Positions 23,338-31,626 of a stretch of DNA of 32,222 nucleotides are shown here, piece by piece. The stretch comes from CAZYXZ01 sp964651395 (lineage in GTDB: Bacteria; Actinomycetota; Actinomycetes; BP-191). Position numbers and translations under genes: made by a program. A model generated the notes under the pieces. That model did no database searches, had not been told where the DNA came from, and was given only the letters and a program-made list of their open reading frames with translations. Where the stretch lies: the NCBI GenBank assembly GCA_964651395.1, contig CAZYXZ010000035.1, positions 1 through 32,222 of the forward strand. The letters run 5' to 3'. Position 1 is the first letter of the stretch; every line of letters begins with the position of its first letter.

Positions 23338-23707
23338 GCCGGCGCGACGAGGCGGGCTCGGCCTCTACGTGCTCTCTCTCGGCCTGGCCCTGCTGGTCGT
23401 CGCGTACGCGCTCGCGGCGGCCGGTGCCGTCTGGGTCGCCCACGCCCGCGCCGTGACCGCCGCCGACCTCGCCGCCCTGGCCGGCGCGGAGCGGCTGGCC
23501 CGTGCCCTGCCGGGCCCCTGCGACGCCGCCGCGGCCGTCGCGGTCGCCAACGGCAGCGTGCTGCGCGTGTGCCGTGTCCAGAGCGGCACCGTGGAGATCA
23601 CCGTCGCGCGCGGGCTGGTCGGTCCGGCTCGCCCGTTCGGGCCGGTCGTGGCCCGTGCCAGGGCGGAGGCGGGCCGAGTGAGGGTGCCACCGCCGCCGGA
23701 TGGGTAG
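23334..23707 (+). pseudogene. TadE-like (Rv3654c-type) gene with apparent 1-base frameshift
   Basis: An ATG in the tadE stop (ATGA) opens MSRRDEAGSAS, the usual start of this family, but that frame is out of step with the rest. The continuation, YVLSLGLALLVVAYALAAAG and the following soluble domain to PPPPDG, lies in another frame from about 23366 to 23707. One inserted base near 23363-23366 would restore a protein of about 124 residues. As it stands, only a GTG at 23369 could start the second frame, giving 112 residues without the leader. Causes: sequencing error, true inactivation or phase variation. Mycobacterial Rv3654c has this position. Confidence 0.8.
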
Positions 23708-23742
23708 GCGAGGGGGGTCCACCTGATTCGAGGAGCCCGCCC

Positions 23743-24384
23743 ATGCGCTGCGCCGAGTGCGCCGTCGACATCCCCCGTACCGCCGGCTTCTGCCCGAGCT
23801 GTGGCGCGACCGCCCCGACGACGCGCGGCGGCGGCCGGACGACGCCGGTCGCGAAGTCCGCGGCGGGGGACGCGGCGACCACCCAGCTGCTCGACCTGCC
23901 CGACACCCGTCCGGCCGGTCCGCGCCAGCCGGTCGTGGCGCCGCAGGTGGATGCGGTACGCCGGGCGGCGGCGCAGCGATGGGCCGACTTCGGCCGGCTG
24001 CCGGCGGAGCTGCGCCTGAGCCTCGTCGGCGCCTGCGTGACGCTCGTCTCCTTCTTCCTCCTGACCTACGCCGCCGGCTACGACGCGGCGGTCCAGACCG
24101 GCGGCCGGCTGTGGTGGCGGCCGATCGCGGCCGTCGGTGCCACCGTGCTCGTGTTCCTCGCCGTGCGGCACACGAGGTCCGCCGGCTCGGCGGCGCGCGT
24201 CGACCAGCTGCTCGCGGCTGTGACTATCGCCACACTCGGGGTCACGGAGGCCGGGCTCATCGCGCTGCTGTCGGGCTCGGAACGACGGCCCGGTGTCGGT
24301 TTCTACGGCATGCTGGCCGGCCTGCTGCTGGTCCTCGCGGGTGCGCTGCTGGCCGGACGCCGCCGGCTCGTGGCGCGGGGCTGA
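23743..24384 (+). CDS. zinc-ribbon membrane protein
   Basis: A 213-residue protein. It starts with a short zinc ribbon, Cys3, Cys6, Cys17 and Cys20 (CAEC...CPSC), then a disordered stretch (about 22-70). Four likely membrane helices follow: LVGACVTLVSFFLLTYAAGY, PIAAVGATVLVFLAV, LLAAVTIATLGVTEAGLIAL, and GMLAGLLLVLAGALLAG. GAGGAG lies about 8 bases ahead of the ATG. It comes 35 bases after the TadE-like gene on the same strand. Function unknown; the ribbon suggests a cytoplasmic N-terminus. Confidence 0.75.
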   Translation: MRCAECAVDIPRTAGFCPSCGATAPTTRGGGRTTPVAKSAAGDAATTQLLDLPDTRPAGPRQPVVAPQVDAVRRAAAQRWADFGRLPAELRLSLVGACVTLVSFFLLTYAAGYDAAVQTGGRLWWRPIAAVGATVLVFLAVRHTRSAGSAARVDQLLAAVTIATLGVTEAGLIALLSGSERRPGVGFYGMLAGLLLVLAGALLAGRRRLVARG

Positions 24385-24443
24385 CCGCGCGGGATTCCGG
24401 GAAGCGGCCCGGCGCACCCCTGGCGTGGGGGAGAATGCGCATA

Positions 24444-24457
24444 CCGGCACGTGCCGG
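24444..24457. promoter_or_regulatory. 14-base perfect palindrome upstream of the sortase gene
   Basis: CCGGCACGTGCCGG is fully self-complementary and lies 90 bases before the sortase ATG in a 163-base intergenic space. It is a possible operator; no regulator is assigned. Confidence 0.3.
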
Positions 24458-24547
24458 ACGGCGTGTCGACCGCCCGGAACTTCTGGCCCGGTCGCGCGTT
24501 GGGCATGCTGTCGTACCCCTAGCTCGTGACCTCGGAGCGGTTCGCCC

Positions 24548-25243
24548 ATGAATGCCTCGTTCGTGACACCCCCGGTCCCGGAGCGCCCGCGCCCGGCGCG
24601 CCGGCTCGTGGGCGACGCGCTGCGGCGCCCCGGCGGTCGCCGCGCGCTCTCCGCGCTCTCGCTCGTGCTCGCCCTCGCGGGCGTGGGCATGTTCTCGTTC
24701 CCGTTCGCGACCGACATCTACTCCTCGCGGCTCCAGCGCAAGCTGCGCACGCAGTTCGACAACCCGGAGTTCCAGGACGCGTACCGTCGCCGGCTGATCA
24801 AGGTCGGCCAAGGCCTCACCCGGCTGCGGATCCCGACCCTCGGGGTGGACGTGCTCGTCGTCGAGGGCACGACCCCCTCCGCCCTCAAGGCGGGCGCCGG
24901 GCACTACGTGGGCACGCCGCTGCCCGGTGACGCGGGCAACATCGCCATTGCCGGCCACCGGACGACGTACGGGCGGCCGTTCAACCGGATGAACGAGATG
25001 AAGGCCGGCGACAAGGTGCTCCTCGAGACTCCGTTCGCCGAGTTCGAGTACACCGTGGTCCCGCCCTTCGAGAACCATCCCAACCCCTGGGCGGTGGCCC
25101 CGAACAACTTCGGTGTGGTCAGCCCGCCGCCCTCGCCGAGCGACCACTGGCTCACCCTGACGACCTGTCATCCGAAGGGCAGCGCCAAGCAGCGGCTGAT
25201 CCTGCGGCTCAAGCTGACCGGCGAGCGGACGATCAAGAAGTAG
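24548..25243 (+). CDS. class E-like sortase
   Basis: A 231-residue membrane-anchored transpeptidase that attaches surface proteins to peptidoglycan. An N-terminal hydrophobic anchor (ALSALSLVLALAGVGMFSF, about 33-51) precedes the sortase domain with catalytic His137 (AGHRTTYG), Cys207 (LTLTTCHP) and Arg216 (AKQRLILR). The TLTTC signature and TM-first layout fit class E of actinobacteria, which usually recognises LAxTG. The next gene encodes a secreted protein without such a motif, so the substrates are probably elsewhere in the genome. Confidence 0.92.
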   Translation: MNASFVTPPVPERPRPARRLVGDALRRPGGRRALSALSLVLALAGVGMFSFPFATDIYSSRLQRKLRTQFDNPEFQDAYRRRLIKVGQGLTRLRIPTLGVDVLVVEGTTPSALKAGAGHYVGTPLPGDAGNIAIAGHRTTYGRPFNRMNEMKAGDKVLLETPFAEFEYTVVPPFENHPNPWAVAPNNFGVVSPPPSPSDHWLTLTTCHPKGSAKQRLILRLKLTGERTIKK

Positions 25244-25288
25244 TTCCGGCGAAACGGGACGCCGGGGCCGTAACTTTCGGGTGGGCCG

Positions 25289-25302
25289 AGCGTTGGAACG
25301 CT
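25289..25302. promoter_or_regulatory. inverted repeat upstream of the surface-protein gene
   Basis: AGCGTT GG AACGCT, 6 pairs around 2 bases, 99 bases before the GTG of the surface-protein gene and 46 bases after the sortase stop. Operator or weak terminator. Confidence 0.25.
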
Positions 25303-25400
25303 GAGCGCGACACGATCGTCCAACGGGGGCGGCACACCGTTCTTCCCGGCGGGTGAGAGATCATGCGCGGGGCACACGAAACAGTGAGGGGAGGGGCCGA

Positions 25401-26669
25401 GTGAGCGAGGCAGTACGGCGGCGGCTGAGCCTGCTGCCCCTCGGGGTCCTCACCACCGGCGCCATCCTGGTCTCCCTCGGCACCCCAGCCCTCGCAGTCA
25501 CCGGCAACATCACCTCGCCCGGCAACGGCAGCGTCTTCTCCGGCTACGCGCCCATCGACATCAGCGCGAGCCTGCGGCGCGGCGTCGTCAACGACGGCGG
25601 GCGGGTCGCGCTCAGCATCACCACGGCCACCGGCAGCACCCACGAGGTGGCCAGCGCGGCAGGCAACACCAACTCCATGTCCTTCTCGTTCACGCCGAAC
25701 TGCCCGTCCTACCCGGGCGTCGGCTGCGACGGACACCCCGCCAACAACGGCCAGTACATCGTCCGGCTCACCGGCAGCGGGGTGAACGACCAGCGCACGT
25801 TCACGATGCGGGTCGCCCCGGCGAAGCCGACCGGGCTCACGGCCGAGAAGACCGGGCAGCGGCAGATCACACTCCGCTGGACCCGCGGCGCCGAGGCCGA
25901 CCTCCTCTCCTACGACGTGTTCACGGACGAGGGCACGTTCCTCCAGTCGGTGGCTGCGAACACGACGGCGTTCGTCATCGACTACGGCCAGGACCGTTAC
26001 GGCGGTGAGCACGGCTTCCAGATCCGCTCGGCCCGGCGCACCTGCCCGTCCTGCGACACCAACGCGCTGCTCTCCCCGATGTCGGCGGTCGCCTCCGCGA
26101 CGCTGACCGAGCCGAGCCCCGAGCCGCCGCCGTCGCCGACGCCGTCCACAGAGCCGAGCCCCGACCCGACCACGAGCCCGACGCCCGGTGGTGGCTTCGG
26201 CAACCCGACGCCGACCTCGGGCACGGGTGGCGGCGGCACCAGCCAGCCGACCACGGGCACCGGCGGTGGCGGCGGGGCGACCCGACCGCCGGGCGGCTTC
26301 GGCAACCCGTCGGCGTCGACCAACCCGACCAAGAGCGCGGTCAGCGGGACCAACCAGCGCACAGCGTTCAGCCTGAGCTTCAAGCAGTTCGCCCCGAGCC
26401 TCGGGGTGCCCAAGCTCCCGCCGCTGCCCGAGCTTCCCGAGTACATCGAGGAGGACGGCGAGTACGGCAGCACCCTCGGCTACGGCGAACGCTACGAGGA
26501 CGTCGCGGTCGGCGGCTTCGGCGAGGGCGGCGTCCGCGAGGTGGTCGAGGACGTGATCAGCACCGTGTTCGAAGGTGGCCGGCTCTGGACGTCGATCGCT
26601 GCCTCACTGCTGCTGCTCCTCGGCGCGGGGCACCTGCGCCTCTGGCTGAACGTCGGTCGTCGCGACTAG
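25401..26669 (+). CDS. secreted FnIII-like surface protein with C-terminal membrane anchor
   Basis: A 422-residue exported protein. The signal peptide is RRRLSLLPLGVLTTGAILVSLGTPALA, probably cut after ALA at 34. An Ig-like strand-rich domain (about 35-145) has a cysteine pair (NCPSYPGVGC). An FnIII-like domain follows (about 146-235, PTGLTAEKTG, ITLRWTRGAEADLLSYDVF). Then comes a Pro/Ser/Thr/Gly linker (about 236-330) with two GGFGNP units and poly-Gly runs, an acidic region, and a C-terminal helix (SIAASLLLLLGAGHLRLWL) with a basic end. No LPxTG or LAxTG precedes the helix, so anchoring is probably by membrane. The GTG has a GGGGAGGGG ribosome site. It may be co-transcribed with the sortase. 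Confidence 0.8.
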   Translation: MSEAVRRRLSLLPLGVLTTGAILVSLGTPALAVTGNITSPGNGSVFSGYAPIDISASLRRGVVNDGGRVALSITTATGSTHEVASAAGNTNSMSFSFTPNCPSYPGVGCDGHPANNGQYIVRLTGSGVNDQRTFTMRVAPAKPTGLTAEKTGQRQITLRWTRGAEADLLSYDVFTDEGTFLQSVAANTTAFVIDYGQDRYGGEHGFQIRSARRTCPSCDTNALLSPMSAVASATLTEPSPEPPPSPTPSTEPSPDPTTSPTPGGGFGNPTPTSGTGGGGTSQPTTGTGGGGGATRPPGGFGNPSASTNPTKSAVSGTNQRTAFSLSFKQFAPSLGVPKLPPLPELPEYIEEDGEYGSTLGYGERYEDVAVGGFGEGGVREVVEDVISTVFEGGRLWTSIAASLLLLLGAGHLRLWLNVGRRD

Positions 26670-26676
26670 CTGACGG

Positions 26677-27132
26677 CTAGGTCCGCGCGCGGTGCCGTCC
26701 GCGCAGCCGCCCACTCGGCTCCTGCGCCATCCGCGCGGCCTCGGTGCTCACGACCTGCGGGGGTACGGCGACGCCACCGAGCGTGTCCTGCGCGAGCCGC
26801 TCCTCGGCGATCTCGCGGCGCAGCCGCTCGTTCTCGTCAGCCGTCTCGGCCAGCGCCTCCTGCAGTGCCGCCGCGGACTGCTTGTGCCGCTTGACCTCGG
26901 CCACCCGCTCCGTGCGCTTGCGACGTGCGGTGCCGACCCCCGTGGTCAGCATCATCAGCCCGAACAGCAGTGCGAGCATGCCCAGCGCGCCGGCCAGGAA
27001 GACGCCGCCGAGCGGGACGTCGTTGATCGTGCGGCCGAAGAGCTCGACGTCGAAGGTGCCGGTGTTGCTGATCAGCAGCTCCGCACCGCCGATCGCCACG
27101 GCGAGGACGAGAAGAAGTCCGATGACAGCCAT
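26677..27132 (-). CDS. LapA-like membrane protein with coiled coil
   Basis: A 151-residue protein with two N-terminal membrane helices (IGLLLVLAVAIGGAELLIS and VFLAGALGMLALLFGLMML) flanking NTGTFDVELFGR, the layout of the LapA/DUF1049 family. A cytoplasmic coiled coil follows (about 80-120, AAALQEALAETADENERLRREIAEE), then a basic tail. The ATG at 27132 is the natural start; the same frame runs open far upstream but there it is a shadow of the helicase gene. It is downstream of the helicase on the same strand (49-base gap) and convergent with the surface protein. Role unknown; LapA-type proteins help in membrane and envelope assembly. Confidence 0.8.
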   Translation of the reverse strand: MAVIGLLLVLAVAIGGAELLISNTGTFDVELFGRTINDVPLGGVFLAGALGMLALLFGLMMLTTGVGTARRKRTERVAEVKRHKQSAAALQEALAETADENERLRREIAEERLAQDTLGGVAVPPQVVSTEAARMAQEPSGRLRGRHRART

Positions 27133-27181
27133 TGCTGGGCCCTCCGGGTGTGTGCGTGGGGCGAACGCAGTCCCCGAATAC

Positions 27182-29455
27182 CTACCCCCGGGCGGCGGAG
27201 AGAACCGCGTCCAGCAGGCGTACGGCGCCCGCCTTGTCGAGCGGGTTGTTGCCGTTCCCGCACTTCGGCGACTGCACGCACGACGGGCAGCCGCTGTCAC
27301 ACGCACAGCCGTCGATCGCGTCGCGCGTGGCGGACAGGTGGGCCAGACCCGCGACGTACCCGCGTTCGGCAAAGCCCGCGCCGCCGGGATGGCCGTCGTA
27401 GATGAACACCGTCGGCAGGCCGGTGTCCTCGTGCAGTGCCGTGGACACCCCGCCGATGTCCCAGCGGTCACAGGTCGCGAAGAGCGGTAGCAGGCCGATC
27501 CCGGCGTGCTCCGCGGCGTGGGCCGCGCCGGGCACGTCCGGCCAGGACACGTCGAAGCGCTCGAGCAGCGGCAGCGACACGGTGTACCAGACGGCCCGGG
27601 TGCGCAGCTGGCGGGCCGGCAGGTCGAGCGGCTCCTCCCCGAGCACCTCGCCGCTGAAGATCCGCTTGCGCAGGTAGCCCACGACCTGGTTCGTGACGTC
27701 GACGGTGCCGAAGTGCAGCGCCGCCTCACCCCAGTCGATCGAGCGCAGCGTCTCGACGACCCGGATGTCGGTGATGTCGCGCGCGGAGGTCGTGTAGTCG
27801 GGGCTGGCGCGGTCGACCAGCGCGACGTCGTCGTCGAGGTCGAGCTCCTTGACGACGTAGGACTCGCCCTGGTGCAGGTAGACCGCGCCGTCGTGCACGG
27901 TGCCGTGCGCGCTGGACGCGTCGACCGTGCCGAGGAGACGGCCCGTGCCGTTCTCGACGATCCGCACCGGCGCACCGCCGCTCGAGCGGATGTCGGCCAG
28001 GTCGCACGCGCGGTCCCGGCGTGCCCAGAACCAGCCGGCAGGTCGATGGCGCAGGTAGCCGCGCCGGACCAGGTCGGCCAGCAGGGCCGGCGTCTCCGCG
28101 CCGAACAGGTCGGTGTCGGCGTCGGTGAGCGGGAGCTCCTCCGCGGCGGCGCAGAGGTGCGGCTCGAGGACGTAGGGGTTGTCCGGATCCAGCACGGTCG
28201 CCTCCACGGGGCGGCCGAAGAGTGCTTCCGGGTGGTGCACGAGGTAGGTGTCCAGCGGGTCGTCGCGTGCGACGAAGACGGCCAGGGCCGCTTCACCGGC
28301 GCGCCCGGCGCGCCCGGCCTGCTGCCAGACCGACGCGACGGTGCCGGGGAAGCCGTTGAGCAGCACCGCGTCCAGGCCGCTGATGTCGACGCCGAGCTCG
28401 AGCGCGTTGGTCGCCGCGACGCCGAGGAGCCGGCCCGACTGCAGCGCGGCTTCGAGCTCGCGCCGTTCCTCCGGCAGGTAGCCGGCCCGGTAGGCCGCAA
28501 CCCGGTCGGCCAGCTCGGGTGCCACCTCGGCGAGCTGCCGCCGCGCTTGCGCGGCGACGATCTCCGCCCCGCGGCGGGAGCGCACGAACGCGATCGTGCG
28601 GACCTCGTCGACGATCAGGTCGGTCAGCAGGTCGGCCGTCTCGGCGGCGGAGGACCGGCGTACGCCGGCGTCCGGGTCGGTCAGCGGGGGCTCCCACAGC
28701 GCGAAGTCGAGCGCGCCGCGTGGCGCTGCGTCGTCGGTGACAGGTCGGACAGTCAGGCCGGTCAGTCGCCCGGCCGACACCTCCGGGTCGGAGACGGTCG
28801 CCGACGCGAGGACGAACGTCGGCGTCGCGCCGTACTTGGCGCAGACCCGGCGTAGCCGGCGCAGGACGTGCGCGACGTGCGACCCGAACACGCCGCGGTA
28901 GGTGTGGCACTCGTCGATGACGACGTAGCGCAGACCGCGGAGGAACCCGGCCCATCGCGCGTGGGCGGGCAGCAGGCTGCGGTGCAGCATGTCGGGGTTG
29001 GTGAGGATCAGGTTGCCGTGGGCCCGCACCCAGTCGCGTTCCTCGCGGGGCGTGTCCCCGTCGTAGGTCGCGGCGCGCACCTGGGTGACGTGCAGCGCGC
29101 GGATGCCGCGCAGCTGGTCCGCGGCGAGCGCCTTCGTCGGCGACAGGTACAGGGCGGTCGCGCGCGGCTGCGTGATCAGGTCGGTCACCACCGGCAGGAG
29201 GTACGCGAGCGACTTCCCGGACGCCGTACCGGTCGCGACGACCGTGTGCTCGCCGCCATGCGCCTGGTCGGCGGCCACCGCCTGGTGCAGGTACGGCGCG
29301 CCGACGCCGAGCCCGGCCAGCCGGTCGACGAGCAGCGGCGCGACCCACTCCGGCCACGTCGTACGCCGGCCGGCACGCGCGGGGAGGACTTCGAGGTGCA
29401 GGAGCTGGCCCTGGTAGCGGTTGTCCGCGACCAGCCGGTCGAGAGCTGCGCTCAG
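27182..29455 (-). CDS. MrfA/YprA-like DEAD/DEAH helicase with C-terminal zinc cluster
   Basis: A superfamily 2 helicase of about 757 residues. Motif I is ATGTASGKS (about 74-82), motif II is DECH (181-184), motif III is SAT in LASATVSDP, and motif VI is QQAGRAGRAGE. The C-terminal DUF1998-type domain holds a cysteine cluster (CACDSGCPSCVQSPKC), as in B. subtilis MrfA, a mitomycin-damage repair helicase, and in Rv3649. Homologues begin shortly before ALDRLVADNRYQGQL, but no ATG or GTG lies there. CTG at 29455, overlapping the terC stop (CTGA), is the closest fit; GTG at 29560 would give 35 more residues inside terC. No clear ribosome site favours either. Confidence 0.92.
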   Translation of the reverse strand: MSAALDRLVADNRYQGQLLHLEVLPARAGRRTTWPEWVAPLLVDRLAGLGVGAPYLHQAVAADQAHGGEHTVVATGTASGKSLAYLLPVVTDLITQPRATALYLSPTKALAADQLRGIRALHVTQVRAATYDGDTPREERDWVRAHGNLILTNPDMLHRSLLPAHARWAGFLRGLRYVVIDECHTYRGVFGSHVAHVLRRLRRVCAKYGATPTFVLASATVSDPEVSAGRLTGLTVRPVTDDAAPRGALDFALWEPPLTDPDAGVRRSSAAETADLLTDLIVDEVRTIAFVRSRRGAEIVAAQARRQLAEVAPELADRVAAYRAGYLPEERRELEAALQSGRLLGVAATNALELGVDISGLDAVLLNGFPGTVASVWQQAGRAGRAGEAALAVFVARDDPLDTYLVHHPEALFGRPVEATVLDPDNPYVLEPHLCAAAEELPLTDADTDLFGAETPALLADLVRRGYLRHRPAGWFWARRDRACDLADIRSSGGAPVRIVENGTGRLLGTVDASSAHGTVHDGAVYLHQGESYVVKELDLDDDVALVDRASPDYTTSARDITDIRVVETLRSIDWGEAALHFGTVDVTNQVVGYLRKRIFSGEVLGEEPLDLPARQLRTRAVWYTVSLPLLERFDVSWPDVPGAAHAAEHAGIGLLPLFATCDRWDIGGVSTALHEDTGLPTVFIYDGHPGGAGFAERGYVAGLAHLSATRDAIDGCACDSGCPSCVQSPKCGNGNNPLDKAGAVRLLDAVLSAARG

Positions 29456-30462
29456 TTGAGCGGGTTGGACGACGCGGTCTCGTCCGGCAGCGTGCCCTCG
29501 GGCAGGACCGGCTCCGGCGCCGGCCAGCGGATCGACGCCCAGACCGAGCCGCCGATGCACGTCGCGATGACGACCAGGCTGACCCACGTCTGCAGGTGGA
29601 TGTAGTGACTCGCCAGCATCTTCACCCCGACGAACGCGAGCACGAGGGCCAAACCGATCCGCAGGTAGTGGAACTTGCCGACCACACCCGAGAGCAGGAA
29701 GTAGAGGGCTCGCAGTCCGAGGATCGCGAAGATGTTCGACGTGAAGACGATGAACGGGTCGACGGCGTCGGCGTTCGGGAAGATGCCGATCACCGCCGGG
29801 ATGGAGTCGACGGCGAACACGAGGTCGGAGACCTCGATCAGCACGAGGACGGCGAACAGCGGGGTCGCGATGCGCCGACCGGTCATCGGCTTGCCGTTGA
29901 CCGTGCCCTCGCGCGTGAACAGCTTCGCGCCGTCGTATCCGTCGCTGATCGGGATCATCCGGCGGACCAGCTTGAGGACGGTGTTGTCCGACGGGTCCAC
30001 CGGCTCGCCGTCATGGCGCAGGAACTTGATGCCGCTGTAGACCAGGAAGGCGCCGAAGATGTAGATGACGAACTCGAAGCGCTGGATCAGCGCGACGCCG
30101 GCGGCGATGAAGATGCCGCGGAAGATCTGCGCGCCGAGCACGCCGTAGAACAGCACCCGGTGCTGTGCCGCCTTGGGCACCGCGAAGAAGCTGAAGATGA
30201 GGATGAAGACGAAGATGTTGTCGACCGAGAGCGACTCCTCGATCAGGTAGCCGGTGATGAAGTACGTCGCCCGCTCCCCGCCGCTGACGATCCAGACGCC
30301 GACGCCGAACAGGAGGGCCAGCGACACCCAGACCGCAGAGGTGATGGCGGCTTCCTTGGTGGTGACCTCGTGCGCATCCTTGTGCAGGACCTTGAGGTCC
30401 AGCACGAGCGCGGCGATGACGAAGGCGATGAAGGCGCCGTAGGCGACCACGGTGCCGTCCAA
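29452..30462 (-). CDS. TerC-family integral membrane protein
   Basis: A 336-residue polytopic protein of the TerC/Alx family (about nine helices), associated with tellurite resistance and with manganese export or metalation of exported enzymes. Family signatures are EESLSVDNIFVFILIFSFF (about 75-93), with its intramembrane Asp and Asn, and the repeat DLVFAVDSIPAVIGI. A TTG start at 30462 is supported by AGAGGA 6 bases ahead. It overlaps the helicase gene by 4 bases at the 3' end and is divergent from bldG. No yybP-ykoY-type manganese riboswitch could be recognised in the short upstream region. Confidence 0.92.
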   Translation of the reverse strand: MDGTVVAYGAFIAFVIAALVLDLKVLHKDAHEVTTKEAAITSAVWVSLALLFGVGVWIVSGGERATYFITGYLIEESLSVDNIFVFILIFSFFAVPKAAQHRVLFYGVLGAQIFRGIFIAAGVALIQRFEFVIYIFGAFLVYSGIKFLRHDGEPVDPSDNTVLKLVRRMIPISDGYDGAKLFTREGTVNGKPMTGRRIATPLFAVLVLIEVSDLVFAVDSIPAVIGIFPNADAVDPFIVFTSNIFAILGLRALYFLLSGVVGKFHYLRIGLALVLAFVGVKMLASHYIHLQTWVSLVVIATCIGGSVWASIRWPAPEPVLPEGTLPDETASSNPLN

Positions 30463-30645
30463 GCGTCGTCCTCTTTCGTGGTCCGGGGTGTCGGGTGGTC
30501 AGTCTCGCACAGGGACACGCGGCCCTCTCCGCGTGGTTAGATCGGCCCGGCGGGGGGTACCGGGCAGCCAGGCGCGTGCCCACTCGCCCTGCCCACTCAC
30601 AGACCGGACGTCGACATGACGATGCCGCAGCCGTTGGAGGACCGC

Positions 30646-30987
30646 GTGGACCTGTCCCTCTCTACTCGTACCGAGGGCGATCGCACCGTCGTCGTCGTCG
30701 GGGGTGAGATCGACGTCTACACCGCTCCCAAGCTCCGCGAGCAGCTGATCGACCTCGTCTCCAGCGGCGCGTACCACCTCGTGGTCGACATGGAGGCGGT
30801 CGACTTCCTCGACTCCACCGGACTCGGTGTGCTGGTCGGGGGGCTCAAGCGCGTCCGCGCCCACGAGGGCTCGCTGCGGCTGGTCTGCACCCAGGAGCGC
30901 ATCCTGAAGATCTTCCGGATCACCGGTCTCACCAAGGTGTTCCCCATCCACGACACGGTCGCGGAGGCAGTGGCAGCGACGGACTGA
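30646..30987 (+). CDS. bldG: BldG anti-sigma factor antagonist (STAS domain)
   Basis: A 113-residue STAS protein nearly identical, as I recall it, to Streptomyces BldG, needed there for aerial growth and antibiotic production. Runs such as VVVDMEAVDFLDSTGLGVL and ILKIFRITGLTKVFPIH are BldG hallmarks. Ser57 in DSTGLG is the phosphorylation site known in S. coelicolor. The GTG at 30646 was chosen because GGAGG lies 5 bases ahead and the length equals BldG's 113; an in-frame ATG at 30616 would add ten residues. The anti-sigma gene follows after 28 bases, as in SCO3549-SCO3548. It is divergent from terC over 183 bases with no clear promoter. Confidence 0.95.
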   Translation: MDLSLSTRTEGDRTVVVVGGEIDVYTAPKLREQLIDLVSSGAYHLVVDMEAVDFLDSTGLGVLVGGLKRVRAHEGSLRLVCTQERILKIFRITGLTKVFPIHDTVAEAVAATD

Positions 30988-31015
30988 CCCCGGTCATCCG
31001 TCGAAGCCCGCTGCC

Positions 31016-31480
31016 ATGCCGAGCGTCGAGCTGCGGTTCAGCCCGCTGCCCGCCCACGTCCGCACCGCCCGCCTCGTCGCGGCCGCAGTCTCCCGGCGCG
31101 CCGGGATCGACGAGTCGCTCGTGGACGAGCTCAAGCTGGCCGTCGCGGAGGCCTGTACCCGGGCCGTCGGCCTGCACCAGACCCACGCTCCGGACAAGGA
31201 CGTCGTCCTGGTGCTCACCGACGAGCCCGACCGCCTCGAGGTCAGCGTCCGCGACCACGGGCCCGAGGCGCCGGACACCGCCGAGGCGCCCGAGCTCGGC
31301 GACGAGCTGCTCGAGGGGGAGGCGGCCGGGGAGAGCCTGCCGGCCGGGTTCCGGCTCGCCGTGATCGCGGGGCTGGTCGACGACCTCACGGTCGAGCGGG
31401 AGGACGGCACGACCGTCGTCCGCATGAGCTGGCCGATCCTCCCGGCCGACCTCACGGCTGACCTCCCGGCCCCGGGCTAG
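31016..31480 (+). CDS. apgA: RsbW-like anti-sigma factor, BldG partner (ApgA-type)
   Basis: A 154-residue GHKL/HATPase_c_2 protein that would bind BldG and one or more sigma factors. The fold follows RsbW (VDELKLAVAEACTRAVGLH, LEVSVRDHGPEAPD), but key ATP-site residues differ. The N-box Asn that binds magnesium is Arg49 (Glu45 kept), the G1-box DxGxG reads DHGPE, and the G2-box is LPAGFRL after an acidic insert (about 88-106). Kinase activity toward BldG is doubtful, so another kinase may phosphorylate Ser57. Next to bldG on the same strand, likely one operon. It corresponds to SCO3548. Confidence 0.85.
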   Translation: MPSVELRFSPLPAHVRTARLVAAAVSRRAGIDESLVDELKLAVAEACTRAVGLHQTHAPDKDVVLVLTDEPDRLEVSVRDHGPEAPDTAEAPELGDELLEGEAAGESLPAGFRLAVIAGLVDDLTVEREDGTTVVRMSWPILPADLTADLPAPG

Positions 31481-31507
31481 GACACGCCGCACGCACCGGC
31501 CGATGGT

Positions 31508-31537
31508 TTGGGCCCGCCCGGCGCTCTCCCTTACACT
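31508..31537 (+). promoter_or_regulatory. candidate hppA promoter
   Basis: TTGGGC (31508-31513) and TACACT (31532-31537) with an 18-base spacer in the 146-base space before hppA. The transcript would have a leader of about 80 bases. Read by eye; moderate matches only. Confidence 0.35.
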
Positions 31538-31626
31538 TCCGCCGCTCCCCACTGGCTCAGCACCGGTGGCTGCTGCATGTCTGAGACCCCCGCATGGCGC
31601 GCTGTGCGCATCGTCAAGGAGGACGA

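Noticed and set aside
26240..26335. Tandem-repeat array in the surface-protein linker
   Set aside because: Only two GGFGNP units and irregular Gly/Thr/Pro runs; a low-complexity linker and not a true repeat array.
30463..30645. Manganese (yybP-ykoY) riboswitch before terC
   Set aside because: The terC start is supported by a ribosome site close to the intergenic edge and no characteristic two-helix junction sequence was visible.
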